64,000 nucleotides of DNA from Methylobacterium sp. NMS14P (GTDB lineage: Bacteria; Pseudomonadota; Alphaproteobacteria; Rhizobiales; Beijerinckiaceae). The notes under the pieces are model-generated. The model worked only from the letters and a program-made list of their open reading frames with translations, was not told where the DNA came from and searched no databases. The position numbers and the translations under genes are program-made. Location: contig NZ_CP087106.1 of the NCBI RefSeq assembly GCF_028583545.1, forward strand, positions 1,612,001 to 1,676,000, given 5' to 3'. Shown piece by piece: positions 37,616-46,120 of the stretch (the stretch's first letter is position 1; each line of letters starts with the position of its first letter).

Positions 37616-37978
37616 TCAGACGGCCTCCTCGACGGATAACAGACGCGCCGCATAATACCGGCCCACTGTCTCGATCATCGGAGCGAACTGCCAAACGATT
37701 GAAGGAACGAGGGCCTCGACATGCAGGCTGTCCTCGTTCACCTGAATGACGCCGCTTCCTCTCTGGCCGTAGCCGCCGACTGTGAAGCCGCGCCTATTGC
37801 CGAACCATTCATCGAACTCAACGATGATATTTTTTCGCTCCAAATCTTGAAGAGTCCAAATCGTGCGCCGTTCGAAGCGCCGGCGGGCCTCAGACAGTCC
37901 GATGTTATGGTGCAGGGTCAAAGCAAGGCGCTTCGGTATCATCGGAGAACGATGGATATTCATCGAGATTGACCGCAT
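37616..37978 (-). CDS. Polyhydroxyalkanoic acid system-like small protein
   Basis: A 120-residue protein. The pattern of a HHNIG/SEARRRFE N-terminal helix, a central beta stretch with repeated glycines (FTVGGYGQRGSGVIQVNEDS) and a C-terminal VGRYYAARL helix resembles the small PHA-granule region proteins. The match is by general pattern only. Other in-frame ATGs exist at 37961-37963 and 37940-37942. It is convergent with the cobalamin operon. Confidence 0.5.
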   Translation of the reverse strand: MRSISMNIHRSPMIPKRLALTLHHNIGLSEARRRFERRTIWTLQDLERKNIIVEFDEWFGNRRGFTVGGYGQRGSGVIQVNEDSLHVEALVPSIVWQFAPMIETVGRYYAARLLSVEEAV

Positions 37979-38033
37979 TGGGTGGTAATTCCTGGGTTAC
38001 AGCCTGTGCTAGCGCGTCAGTTTTGCATTCGAT

Positions 38034-38507
38034 TCAGCGTTCATCGGCCTCAGGATCGTTCGTCAGTGCGGTCACGAGTGCGAACACCATCGCGAGAGCA
38101 GGTGTCGGGAAAGCCTCGGCGACATGCCTCCGATAAGCATTCGCCCCCCAGGAACGCCACACGGCACAATGAAAGCCCTCCTCAGAACGACCTCCCGTGT
38201 GCACCTGCCATGACCATCCAGGTAGGATGCGTTGCAACAATCCTTGCGCGGCATCTAGGCTTGCGGTGAAGGCGGGACAGCTATCCTTGCCAAGGCGGAG
38301 AACCGTACCGTCTGGGCTGTGGCCCCAAAGCATCTTGGTGCCGTCGCGATATGGCCGCCACTCGATCCGGTGGATGACCGTGTCGATCTGGCAATCCAAG
38401 TCGCGATCTGGTCCTTCAGTCTCGCGCAAGCGCACGATCAGTCCGCGCAGCACTGTAGGCCGAGGTGCTTCCATGCCGCGTCGCGTTTCCGTCGCCTGAA
38501 CCTGCAT
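38034..38507 (-). CDS. Hypothetical protein, 157 aa
   Basis: A soluble protein of unknown function. The segment CPAFTASLDAAQGLLQRILP followed by GWSWQVHTGG and ending with ALAMVFALVTALTNDPEAD resembles small hypothetical proteins often found in alphaproteobacterial mobile DNA. No signal peptide or catalytic motif is seen. It is the nearest leftward gene downstream of riboswitch 4, but more than 600 nt away. Confidence 0.55.
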   Translation of the reverse strand: MQVQATETRRGMEAPRPTVLRGLIVRLRETEGPDRDLDCQIDTVIHRIEWRPYRDGTKMLWGHSPDGTVLRLGKDSCPAFTASLDAAQGLLQRILPGWSWQVHTGGRSEEGFHCAVWRSWGANAYRRHVAEAFPTPALAMVFALVTALTNDPEADER

Positions 38508-39106
38508 CAGGCATCCCTAATAGTCAGCGCACTCGAGCGGCGGCGAAGCGGCCGGCACTCGCCTGCAGGTCGCTTCGCCATGAACCGCATCACGACAGCA
38601 GCCGTGAATTGAAGTCGAAACAAAAAATTTGCTGCGACCCGGATAACAGGCGTGCGATTGTCATTCGAAGGATAGGGGAGGCTGATTGGCCAGTATCGGA
38701 TGCTGCACGACACCACATATCGCTCGTGAGGCGGGCCAATAATCAGGAATGGATATTTGTATCGGCACCATATACGATCGCCTGTTTCATGATCGCTTGC
38801 AGAGCCACGCGGCTGAAGTTGCGGGACGGACGTACTACCGAATTGCTTATCTTTTTCGGCGCATGTTACCCCGGGACCACCCGGAGAACTGCGAGCACCG
38901 CGCACCACACAACCTGGTCGACCGAACCCGACGTTGGGGTCAAGTCTCTCCGACGTCGCGAGGGAGTCGGCATGGGGAAACAGTACACAAGGGTGGATAT
39001 TTGACACCGACCGGACCCCAATCGACAAGGGGCAGAGGTCAGGCGGACGCATTGCATCTAGGCGCGGGCAAGCCAAGCCGGCATAGCCGCTGCAAGCGAC
39101 CCACCG
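38508..39106. other. Gene-free region downstream of the leftward riboswitch
   Basis: About 600 bases with no supportable coding region on either strand; ORFs here lack ribosome binding sites and recognisable proteins. Because a complete cobalamin riboswitch points into it, it may mark a deleted or decayed cobalamin-regulated gene. Confidence 0.45.
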
Positions 39107-39139
39107 GGACACCCCGCCCGAGAGACGTTCATCGATCGA

Positions 39140-39315
39140 GGCAGGTCTCCTGGCTCACGGGTCACCGTCTCTGCCTGGCCTTCCCGGCGCGAACGCCAGT
39201 GACCATTGTCGACAAAGACTCACCGCTTACAGTTGCGGGGGCAGCTCCGGCATCGCCCTTTCAGGCTCACCGAATTCCCTCTTAGCCTCGAGCCAGCAAG
39301 CCGGTTCGAGGAACC
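39140..39315 (-). promoter_or_regulatory. Cobalamin riboswitch 4, leftward, no clear target gene
   Basis: On the minus strand the full aptamer pattern is present: GCTAAGAGGGAATTCGG, GCTGCCCCCGCAACTGTAAG, CGCCGGGAAGGCC and the B12 box GAGCCAGGAGACCTGCC ending at 39140. The common GGGCGGGGTGTCC element follows (39119 down to 39107). No gene starts within 600 nt downstream. Confidence 0.9.
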
Positions 39316-39614
39316 ACGATAGCCAAGCATGGCGCGAAGCTATGCGGTTTGTCAAAGCGGCTTGTTGATATGCCTCGGGTACGGCCGACCGAGCCAGCGA
39401 CCAGGGCCCGTTGCGAGCTTTAGGCAGATCGATCGAAATGCGTCGAGACCGATCGTTCAGAAGATCCCGAACGATCCGAGGCGGTCAGTCGCCCGCCGTC
39501 GAGGGTGGCGACATGCGGGAGTCGCCGCCCCGACACACCACCCGGATGAAAATGCGAGTTCAAACGTAACCGCAGTATCGAGCCTTGACGGCGAGCGTTA
39601 CCCGAATGCTAAGC
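39316..39614. other. Intergenic region between two divergent riboswitches
   Basis: About 300 bases between riboswitches 4 (leftward) and 3 (rightward). It must hold promoters for both transcripts. I see no gene and no confident promoter match. Confidence 0.45.
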
Positions 39615-39787
39615 TTTGCTGGACGGTTCCCCTCGGGGATCAAAAGGGAACGTGGTGAGGGGGCAGCCCTGAAGCCACGGCTGCCCCCGCAACTGTAAGC
39701 GGCGAGCCCAGCACCACCGCGTCACTGGATGCGTGTCATCCGGGAAGACGGTGCAAGGGCGGCGACCCGCGAGCCAGGAGACCTGCC
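39615..39787 (+). promoter_or_regulatory. Cobalamin riboswitch 3
   Basis: Aptamer elements: AAAAGGGAACGTGGTG, GGCTGCCCCCGCAACTGTAA, CATCCGGGAAGACGG and the B12 box GAGCCAGGAGACCTGCC ending at 39787. GGGCGGGGTGTCC follows at 39817-39829. It lies about 125 nt before the TonB receptor at 39913. Confidence 0.92.
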
Positions 39788-39912
39788 GTCAGTCGTGGTC
39801 ACACGCGAAACGCGTCGGGCGGGGTGTCCTGACGGGTGTCGAAGCGCTGGGCTCTAGCCGGGCGCGACGACTTCGTTCGCGGTGACGTGCCACTGCCGCC
39901 GTTGAGGCTCCC

Positions 39913-42069
39913 GTGTCCCGTCGTTCAATGCGTGCCCTGCTCGCGCTATCCGGTTGCAGCCTCGCTGCGCTGTCGACCGCCTCCCATGCTCAGGACCGTA
40001 CTCCCCAGGCCGCTTCCACCTCCGAGACGACGTTGGAGGAGATCTCGGTCACCTCTGAAACGGCAGCTGCAAAGCCGCAGGCTGCACCTGCCGCAAGCGC
40101 CGGATACGTCGGCGGTGTCACCGGTATCGGCGGCTCGTTGCTCAGCGTGGATTCGGCTAGCGCCGGGATCCTGACTGGGGCGCAGGTCAACAACCGGCCC
40201 GTCACCCGCCCCGGCGAGGTGCTGGAGGCCGTCCCGGGGCTCATCGTCACGCAGCACTCGGGCGAGGGCAAAGCCAACCAGTTCTTCCTGCGCGGCTTCA
40301 ACCTCGACCACGGCACCGACATCGCCCTGTTCCTCGACGGCATGCCGCTCAACATGCGCACCCACGCCCACGGGCAGGGCTACGCCGATATCAACTTCCT
40401 GATCCCCGAGCTCGTCGGCGCGGTGGAGTTCCACAAGGGGCCGTACTTCGTCCGCGACGGCGATTTCGCCTCCGCCGGCTCGGTGCGCATCGACTATCTC
40501 GACAGCGTGCAGAAGAACCTCGCGCTCACCTCGATCGGCTCGTTCGGCTACAAGCGCGCCCTTTCCATCGCCTCGACCCCGTTCGCTGACGGCAACCTAC
40601 TCGTCGCCGCCGATGCGCAGGTCTACGACGGGCCCTGGACTGTGCCGGATGCGCTGCGCAAGATCAGCACGGTCGCCCGCTACAGCCAGGGCACGGCGCT
40701 CGACGGCTTCTCCGTCACCGGCATGGCCTACGCAGCCCGGTGGACGGCCACCAACCAGATCCCGGAGCGGGTCGTCGTCTCAGGTCTGATAAGCCGGTAC
40801 GGCACGATCAACCCGACCGACGGCGGTGACACCTCTCGGTTCTCCCTGTCGGGACGGTTCAGCGCCACGGACGACACCGGCGTGACGCGGGCCTCGGCTT
40901 ACGTCATCCGCTCGCAGCTCAATCTGTTCAACGACTTCACCTACTTCCTGAACGACCCGGTCAACGGCGACCAGTTCCACCAGCTCGACCAGCGGATTAT
41001 CGGCGGCGGCGAGGCGCTGCACATCTTCCAAGGCGACCTGTTCGGCCTGCCGATGGAGAACGAGATCGGCGTACAGACCCGCACCGACTCGATCCGGGTC
41101 GGCCTGTTCAACACGACGAACCGGCAGTACCGCTCCGGCGTGCTCGACGACCGGGTGCTGGAGACGAGCGGCGCGTTCTACTTCGACAACCGAGTACGCT
41201 GGACCGACTGGCTGCGCACCAGCCTCGGCTTCCGGGCCGATGGCTACTACGCGAACGTCGTCTCGGACACGCCGGCCAATTCCGGCCGCGCGCGCGATGG
41301 CATCGTCAACCCGAAGCTCGGCCTGACGCTCGGCCCCTGGTTCGACACTGAGCTGTACGTGAACTACGGCGGCGGCTTCCACTCGAACGACGTGCGCGGC
41401 GTGACTGCCACCGTCGACCCGACGAGCTCGCTGTTCAACACGACCCGCTCGCCGTTCCTCGTGCCCTCGACGGGTTACGAGATCGGCCTGCGCAATCGCT
41501 CCATCGCCGGGCTGGAGACAAGCCTCGCCCTGTTCAGGCTCGATTTCGCCTCCGAGAACCTGTTCCAAGGCGACACCGGCACGACCGAACCGAGCCGCCC
41601 GACTCGCCGCTTCGGCGTGGAATGGACGAACCGCTACGCGGTGACACCGTGGCTCTCGCTGGAGGGCGACCTGACGATCACCAACGCCCGCTTCTCGGAC
41701 TACGACCCCGTGGGCAACCGGGTCCCAGAGGCCCCTACCACCATCGCGTCGGCGGGCGTCACCTTCGGCGAGCCGCTCGGCTGGTTCGGCTCCCTACGCC
41801 TCCGCTACTTCGGACCGCGCCCACTGATTGAGGACAACTCCATTCGTTCGCGCCCGACCGCACTCCTCAACGGTCGGATTGGCTACGCCTTCGAGAACGG
41901 CGTCAGCGTCTCGTTGGACGTGCTGAACCTGACGAACAGTAAGTCCGATCAGATCACCTATGCCTACGTCTCGCGCTTGCCCGGCGAGCCGGCCGAGGGG
42001 CTGATCGACCGTGTGCTTCATCCGGTCGAGCCCACGGCGGTGCGTCTCACCATCGCCGGGCGGTTCTGA
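39913..42069 (+). CDS. TonB-dependent receptor, cobalamin-riboswitch controlled, stand-alone
   Basis: A 718-residue receptor starting at a GTG with TTGAGG upstream. A signal peptide ends near STASHAQD. The plug is RPGEVLEAVPGLIVTQHSGE, FFLRGFNLDHGTDIALFLDG, then NMRTHAHGQGYADINFLIPE and VEFHKGPYFVRDGDFASAG, a recognisable receptor class with an unusual His-rich plug loop. The barrel ends RLTIAGRF. No ABC genes follow, so it probably feeds one of the two BtuFCD systems. The His-rich loop might favour a metal complex as ligand; this is inference. Confidence 0.88.
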   Translation: MSRRSMRALLALSGCSLAALSTASHAQDRTPQAASTSETTLEEISVTSETAAAKPQAAPAASAGYVGGVTGIGGSLLSVDSASAGILTGAQVNNRPVTRPGEVLEAVPGLIVTQHSGEGKANQFFLRGFNLDHGTDIALFLDGMPLNMRTHAHGQGYADINFLIPELVGAVEFHKGPYFVRDGDFASAGSVRIDYLDSVQKNLALTSIGSFGYKRALSIASTPFADGNLLVAADAQVYDGPWTVPDALRKISTVARYSQGTALDGFSVTGMAYAARWTATNQIPERVVVSGLISRYGTINPTDGGDTSRFSLSGRFSATDDTGVTRASAYVIRSQLNLFNDFTYFLNDPVNGDQFHQLDQRIIGGGEALHIFQGDLFGLPMENEIGVQTRTDSIRVGLFNTTNRQYRSGVLDDRVLETSGAFYFDNRVRWTDWLRTSLGFRADGYYANVVSDTPANSGRARDGIVNPKLGLTLGPWFDTELYVNYGGGFHSNDVRGVTATVDPTSSLFNTTRSPFLVPSTGYEIGLRNRSIAGLETSLALFRLDFASENLFQGDTGTTEPSRPTRRFGVEWTNRYAVTPWLSLEGDLTITNARFSDYDPVGNRVPEAPTTIASAGVTFGEPLGWFGSLRLRYFGPRPLIEDNSIRSRPTALLNGRIGYAFENGVSVSLDVLNLTNSKSDQITYAYVSRLPGEPAEGLIDRVLHPVEPTAVRLTIAGRF

Positions 42070-42518
42070 TGCGTCGCCATCAATCGGGTGACGTTGCGAA
42101 CGAGCCCACAAAGCATCTGAAACCGGCATCGGTTCGCGATGGCGTCGGATCCATGCGCTGCGGCGACGCCGGGCGCCGCGCTTTGACGGCTCGCGCGCAT
42201 CGATACGTAGCTGTTATCGAGCCGTTGTTGGAGGCCATCATACGTGATCAAGGGCGCTCCGCTCAGGCCGTCGCGAATGAACTGACGCGCCGCGCCGTCC
42301 GAAAACCACGCGGCGGAGTGATCTGGACATCGGCGGACGCGCAAAAGCTTCTACGCCGCTTAAGCATCGGCACGAAGATACATCATCCCGGTGAGCGGGC
42401 GAGTGCCCGAGGGGATCGCGCTGAACCCGGGATCCTCGTCCCAAAGACCCCAGATGGGCCCTGCCACGTGAAAGGGCCGGCGGCAAAGCAGGCCTCGACC
42501 TTGGCAACAGCACGATGA
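42069..42518 (+). CDS. Short protein resembling a serine-recombinase C-terminal segment
   Basis: A 149-residue ORF whose ATG shares a base with the receptor stop. The middle part (RSAQAVANELTRRAVRKPRG, then GVIWTSADAQKLLRRL) resembles the recombinase-family DNA-binding region found after the catalytic domain in serine recombinases. There is no catalytic domain, so it may be a remnant or a stand-alone DNA-binding protein. The C-terminal 40 residues look like spacer. Confidence 0.4.
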   Translation: MRRHQSGDVANEPTKHLKPASVRDGVGSMRCGDAGRRALTARAHRYVAVIEPLLEAIIRDQGRSAQAVANELTRRAVRKPRGGVIWTSADAQKLLRRLSIGTKIHHPGERASARGDRAEPGILVPKTPDGPCHVKGPAAKQASTLATAR

Positions 42519-42829
42519 AGATGCCGAACGGGTCGATCCGGTCGATCCCCCGGGGCGGCTTCAAGATCCCGAACCGGCGGCGGGCGGGATCGGCGGAGGC
42601 GCCGGGCGCGGAATGTCGGAACTCCGCGAGCATGTGGCTGAGCTAGGGATCGAGCGCGACTACGCCGACGCGTAGACTCAACCTGAGGTGCGATCCCGCC
42701 CAGACATGCGTAGCAACTAGGCCCAACGCCGACAGATATCCAACGCTCTCTGATGTCCTCGCATAGATACGCCTTGACTAGGAATCGATGTTGCTGCGTG
42801 GGTCGCCACAACATATGCAGGAGGCCTCA
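42519..42829. other. Gene-free region
   Basis: About 310 bases with only short ORFs without ribosome binding sites. It probably contains the promoter of the MucR-type regulator. Nothing else seen. Confidence 0.45.
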
Positions 42830-43390
42830 TTGGACGACGTAACATCAACCGCGGTTTCGGATCAGACCAGCCTCATCGAGCTTACGGCCGATATTGTGGC
42901 TGCTTACGTTTCGAACAATTCCGTGCCTGTATCAGAGATGCCGGCGCTTCTATCCGCGATCCATAGCGCGATCAGCGGGTTGAACAGCCCTACCGCTCCG
43001 GCTGAGCCGAAGGTTGACCGCGCAACTCCGGGCCAGATCCGGAAGTCGATCACTCCCGACGCGTTGATCAGCTTCGAGGACGGCAGGCCGTACAAGACCC
43101 TGAAGCGGCACCTCAAAGGAGTAGGTCTTACTCCGGACCAGTACCGGGAGAAGTGGGGTCTGCCGCGCGATTACCCGATGACCGCCCCAAGCTACTCCGA
43201 GATGCGCTCGGCCCTGGCGAAGAACAATGGTCTCGGCAATCTGCGCCGGAACGCAGCTGCGAAGGCTGCACCCGTCGACGAGACGATCGTTGAGACGCCC
43301 AAGGCCAGCCGTCGGAAGAAGGCTGCAGAGCCACCCGCTGTGCCGGCAGAGAAGCCCGCTCGAGGTCGGAAGAACGCTGTTGCCTCCTGA
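42830..43390 (+). CDS. MucR/Ros-family regulator without canonical zinc ligands
   Basis: About 186 residues from a TTG at 42830, which has a perfect AGGAGG 5 nt upstream; an ATG at 42788 is the alternative. The core LIELTADIVAAYVSNNSVPV, ISFEDGRPYKTLKRHLKGVG, LTPDQYREKWGLPRDYPMTA and RSALAKNNGLG is clearly MucR/Ros. The first zinc-ligand Cys (usually CLED/CLEC) is Ser, and the His after LKRHL is replaced in KGVG, so it may be a zinc-independent member. The tail is Ala/Lys/Pro-rich. Such proteins are global H-NS-like repressors in alphaproteobacteria. Confidence 0.88.
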   Translation: MDDVTSTAVSDQTSLIELTADIVAAYVSNNSVPVSEMPALLSAIHSAISGLNSPTAPAEPKVDRATPGQIRKSITPDALISFEDGRPYKTLKRHLKGVGLTPDQYREKWGLPRDYPMTAPSYSEMRSALAKNNGLGNLRRNAAAKAAPVDETIVETPKASRRKKAAEPPAVPAEKPARGRKNAVAS

Positions 43391-43440
43391 GAGGGAAGCT
43401 CTCGGTAGTGCCTTGGGCTGTTGATTCACCTCTTGCGCGC

Positions 43441-43550
43441 TATAATGCGGCCGGGTGCTCGTCTCAACCACAAGCGCCGAGCCAGAGGTTCCGCGTTGAC
43501 ACTACGGCCTTTGGTGAGAAGCCCGCCCGGTTCGCCGGCGCGGGCTTTTT
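43441..43550 (+). ncRNA. Candidate small RNA with own promoter and terminator
   Basis: A consensus -10 TATAAT at 43441-43446 (weak -35) is followed after about 70 nt by a strong intrinsic terminator hairpin and T-run (43519-43550). No ORF with a start signal lies between. The transcript would be about 100 nt. The hairpin has a near-identical partner at 44223-44253. This is a prediction from promoter plus terminator only. Confidence 0.4.
43519..43550 (+). terminator. Intrinsic terminator
   Basis: The stem AAGCCCGC/GCGGGCTT extended by CCGG/CCGG around a TTCG loop is followed by five T. It ends either the candidate small RNA or read-through from the MucR-type gene. Confidence 0.75.
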
Positions 43551-43689
43551 CGTGCCTGGCCTCCCCCGAACAGGTGATGTCGCGAGGCTGGCAACGCTGA
43601 TATCTCGTCAGCGAGACTCAACCACCTTCGGCCCCGCCGGCACCGCCGCGCGGGGCTTCTTCGCATTCTGCTCTGGCCTTCAGATGCGC

Positions 43690-44040
43690 TTAATTGCAGG
43701 TCAACTTCCGACCTTCCGCCATCCCGACCTTGCGGTAGTGTTCCAGACCGGACTTGATCGCTCGGCCTATGACCGCTCGGCGCACGTCCGGATTGCAGCG
43801 CAGATACTCCTCCTCGTTGAAAGCGTAGTCGCCACGCCCGCCCCGCGAGCCTCGATCATAGTCCCGATCGTATTCGCGGCGGTCACGGTCGCCATAGCCC
43901 CGGTCTCCGTAGCCTCGGTCACGGGGGCCGTAGTCGCCGCGATCGTAGCCGTAGTCGCGTCCGCCGTAGGGTTGTGCGAAGGCCGGCGCGACTCCGCTGA
44001 GTAGCGCCAAGCCAAGGACGGTCGCTGAGATCACCTTCAT
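43690..44040 (-). CDS. Secreted Gly/Arg/Tyr/Asp-rich repeat protein
   Basis: About 116 residues from the ATG at 44038-44040 with GGAGAG upstream. The signal peptide is MKVISATVLGLALLSGVAPA. The mature protein is a low-complexity run of RDYGYDRG/DRGYGDR-type units, then a compact domain NEEEYLRCNPDVRRAVIGR... SGLEHYRKVG..EGRK. That domain is like the short YxxxNPDV..A repeat found in extracellular bacterial proteins. Probably periplasmic or surface-associated; function unknown. Confidence 0.7.
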   Translation of the reverse strand: MKVISATVLGLALLSGVAPAFAQPYGGRDYGYDRGDYGPRDRGYGDRGYGDRDRREYDRDYDRGSRGGRGDYAFNEEEYLRCNPDVRRAVIGRAIKSGLEHYRKVGMAEGRKLTCN

Positions 44041-44379
44041 GTCGTGCTCTCCGTTGTTGAGGGGCGTGAACGCTTTCAACGCTGGCTCGTTCGATTTGCC
44101 TGGACGGGTGCCGCGCCCTCGCGCCCTGCATCACTACCGGCAGTGGGCTTTCCTTTCCCTACGTCCGGCCTGCTCTCAGTCCAGTTTAGCTAAACTTCCC
44201 CCCTTCGGCGCCCGACCTAAGAAGTCCGCTCGGTCCGCCGGCGCGGCCTTTTTCGTACCCCGAATCCCGGCGCGGGACGGCCTGCCCGCCGGCATCTGTT
44301 CGGCCTGGTAACCGCCGCCGGCCATCTAGCCCACCAGCCGCAATGCGCATCAACTCCACCGTCGAGGCAGCCCAGACCC
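44041..44379. other. Intergenic region with palindrome and terminator-like repeat
   Basis: No gene is seen. It has a 12-bp perfect palindrome GTTTAGCTAAAC (44184-44195) and a hairpin with T-run at 44223-44253 that is nearly identical in layout and sequence to the terminator at 43519-43550. Confidence 0.5.
44223..44253 (+). terminator. Terminator-like hairpin, second copy
   Basis: The stem AGTCCGC/GCGGCCT with one mismatch, inner TCGG/CCGG, is followed by five T. Sequence and flanks (GAAG...CCTTTTTCGT) mirror the terminator at 43519-43550, pointing to duplication of a terminator module. Confidence 0.5.
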
Positions 44380-44667
44380 ATGTCGCCGCAGAGCGAACCC
44401 CTACCTCCCGCCACCCGCGGCGAGAAGGCTGGCCGGCTTGCAGCAAGCGAGATGATCAAGACGGCAAGCCCCGAGACCAGCGGGCTTAATGGCGTCATGA
44501 GCCGGTTGGGAGCGGTCGGGAACATCTTGGTCGAGGGGCATCTGAAAGCCGGGATCCCGCCGGCTGAAGTCCGGGCGTGGCACATTGGCTTCCAGGCGGG
44601 GATCAGTCTTGAGCTCGCGGAGCACATGCACCGCCTTCGCACGGCCACCGCCCGCGCCGTCCCGTGA
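44380..44667 (+). CDS. Hypothetical protein, 95 aa
   Basis: A small soluble helical protein (GVMSRLGAVGNILVEGHLKA, SLELAEHMHRL) with a weak ribosome binding site. No signal peptide and no recognised domain. Function unknown. Confidence 0.4.
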   Translation: MSPQSEPLPPATRGEKAGRLAASEMIKTASPETSGLNGVMSRLGAVGNILVEGHLKAGIPPAEVRAWHIGFQAGISLELAEHMHRLRTATARAVP

Positions 44668-44701
44668 GCAGACCGGGGCGGAACGAGGGGACGAAACCCC
44701 G

Positions 44702-45400
44702 TCAGCCTCGCGCCGCCCTCCAGCCCGCGGCCTTCGCCTCGCCCTCGCTGCAGAACATGCGCTCGCCGGAACCCATGTCGATCACGGTCCGCTCGTAGTC
44801 CCGCGTCCCGGGTAGGTGGTAGATCTTGTCGCCCTTGCGCGAGATGTTGCCCTTGATCGCGCAGGCGGCTTGTACGGGCGTCGGAGCAGCAGCCGGAGGC
44901 TTCTCCATCTCCGGTCGGGTCTCGACGCCGCTGGCGCGCTTGGCGCGCCTCCAGTCCGACGGCGGATCAAAGGTGCCGGCCCAGAGCCCGCGCTTCAGCG
45001 CCCTCGCGGTCGTCTCCGCCCCGACGTAGTCGCGCGAGTAGCGCTGGTAGGCTGTGGCGTAGCCCTGACTCACCATCCAGGCACTCAGGTCCTCGTCGCC
45101 CTTCCGGCACACCGCAACGGTGCGGCCGTACCTGTCGGTGTCGCGAGGCTCGCACGCGATGTTGGCCTCGCCGATCCGGTCCGCCAGCGCGAGCGCCGCG
45201 ACCTGCCCGCAGCGGTAGGACTTGCCGGCCGTGTCCTGGCAGAGCTGCGCGCTCTCTGGCGCGTCGATGCCGTGCAATCGGATCCGTGTCCCGCGGATCA
45301 CCACAGTGTCGCCGTCCGTAACGGAGGCTCGGCCGACGATCGACTCCGCGGCCAGGGCCGGACCGGCGAGCAGCAGGAGGACGGCGAGGGCTGAGCGCAT
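44702..45400 (-). CDS. Secreted thermonuclease-family (SNase-like) protein
   Basis: A 232-residue protein with signal peptide MRSALAVLLLLAGPALAAE. The SNase fold is clear: VTDGDTVVIRGTRIRLHGID, APESAQLCQ, DTDRYGRTVAVC and LSAWMVSQGYATAY, which include the Asp/Arg/Glu active-site region of this family. The C-terminal extension IKGNISRKGDKIYHLPGT and CSEGEAKAAGWRAAR is a frequent companion of nuclease domains in proteobacteria. It probably degrades nucleic acids in the periplasm or outside the cell. Confidence 0.9.
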   Translation of the reverse strand: MRSALAVLLLLAGPALAAESIVGRASVTDGDTVVIRGTRIRLHGIDAPESAQLCQDTAGKSYRCGQVAALALADRIGEANIACEPRDTDRYGRTVAVCRKGDEDLSAWMVSQGYATAYQRYSRDYVGAETTARALKRGLWAGTFDPPSDWRRAKRASGVETRPEMEKPPAAAPTPVQAACAIKGNISRKGDKIYHLPGTRDYERTVIDMGSGERMFCSEGEAKAAGWRAARG

Positions 45401-45443
45401 CCCGCCAGGCTAGAGGCACTGCGGGCGCCGGCAACCAGAGGCT

Positions 45444-45851
45444 TCACCGACGCCGCGGAATGCTCATGTCGATCTCGGGCGTGTCGATGATGGTCACGCC
45501 GTCCTCGAAGCCCGAGCCGGTAAGAACGAACGTCACGTCAAAGGTGTAGGTCGGCTTGGCGAGCGCGGCGATCCCGTTGCACGGGCCAATCAGCTCTTCG
45601 GCAATCGCCTCCGTCGTCCCACCGCCGAGCCCGGAGGCATCCAGCCGCAGCTGCTGGCCACCTACCGTGGCCTCGCAGATGAACCCGCCAGGCCCGGGAT
45701 CAACGCACCGAATCCTACGGACGGTGACCGTTTCGCCTCGATGCCCTTTCGGATCTGCCAGAAGCTGGCTGACGGTCAGGGTGACCTTGCCCGCGGACCG
45801 GACCTCACCGGCCGCGACGACGGGAGCGGTGGCGGCGAGGGCTGTGCGCAT
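45444..45851 (-). CDS. Hypothetical exported protein
   Basis: About 135 residues from the ATG at 45849-45851. The N-terminus (MRTALAATAPVVAAGEVRSA) could be a short signal peptide. The body (VTLTVSQLLADPKGHRGETV, TVRRIRCVDPGPGGFICEA) has a beta-rich pattern with two Cys, like small OB-fold proteins. It follows the nuclease gene's orientation with a 43-nt gap and may be expressed separately upstream of it. Function unknown. Confidence 0.55.
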   Translation of the reverse strand: MRTALAATAPVVAAGEVRSAGKVTLTVSQLLADPKGHRGETVTVRRIRCVDPGPGGFICEATVGGQQLRLDASGLGGGTTEAIAEELIGPCNGIAALAKPTYTFDVTFVLTGSGFEDGVTIIDTPEIDMSIPRRR

Positions 45852-46120
45852 GGCGGGAGAGGATAATCGAGCGTCCAACGCCAGCAACCTCCGTGGGCGT
45901 CATACGTCGAAGAGGGCGCATGGTAACGAGATTGGACGGGCACCGAAGCCAGAACGAAAAAAGGTATGGCTTGAAACCCGAGAGAGGCTTGGAGCTCATG
46001 TGCCACGGAGAGTTGGCTACGCGAACGGCGGTCACTACCCCTGGATGTACGCGGGTTTCTACCTTAGGACCGTGCAACCGTAGAATTCCGCCTCTCACCG
46101 CCGCGGAGCGCATCCAAGTC

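Noticed and set aside
38507..39112. Leftward 201-codon ORF as the target of riboswitch 4
   Set aside because: It begins inside the expression platform, has no ribosome binding site, and its sequence does not look like a protein.
40780..41568. Minus-strand 262-codon ORF inside the third cobalamin-regulated receptor
   Set aside because: Antisense shadow with valine/arginine-rich content; the receptor barrel on the plus strand is unambiguous.
45893..46120. Upstream extension of the P-loop ATPase
   Set aside because: Composition and residue pattern look non-coding, and it overlaps the start region of the divergent gene's promoter.
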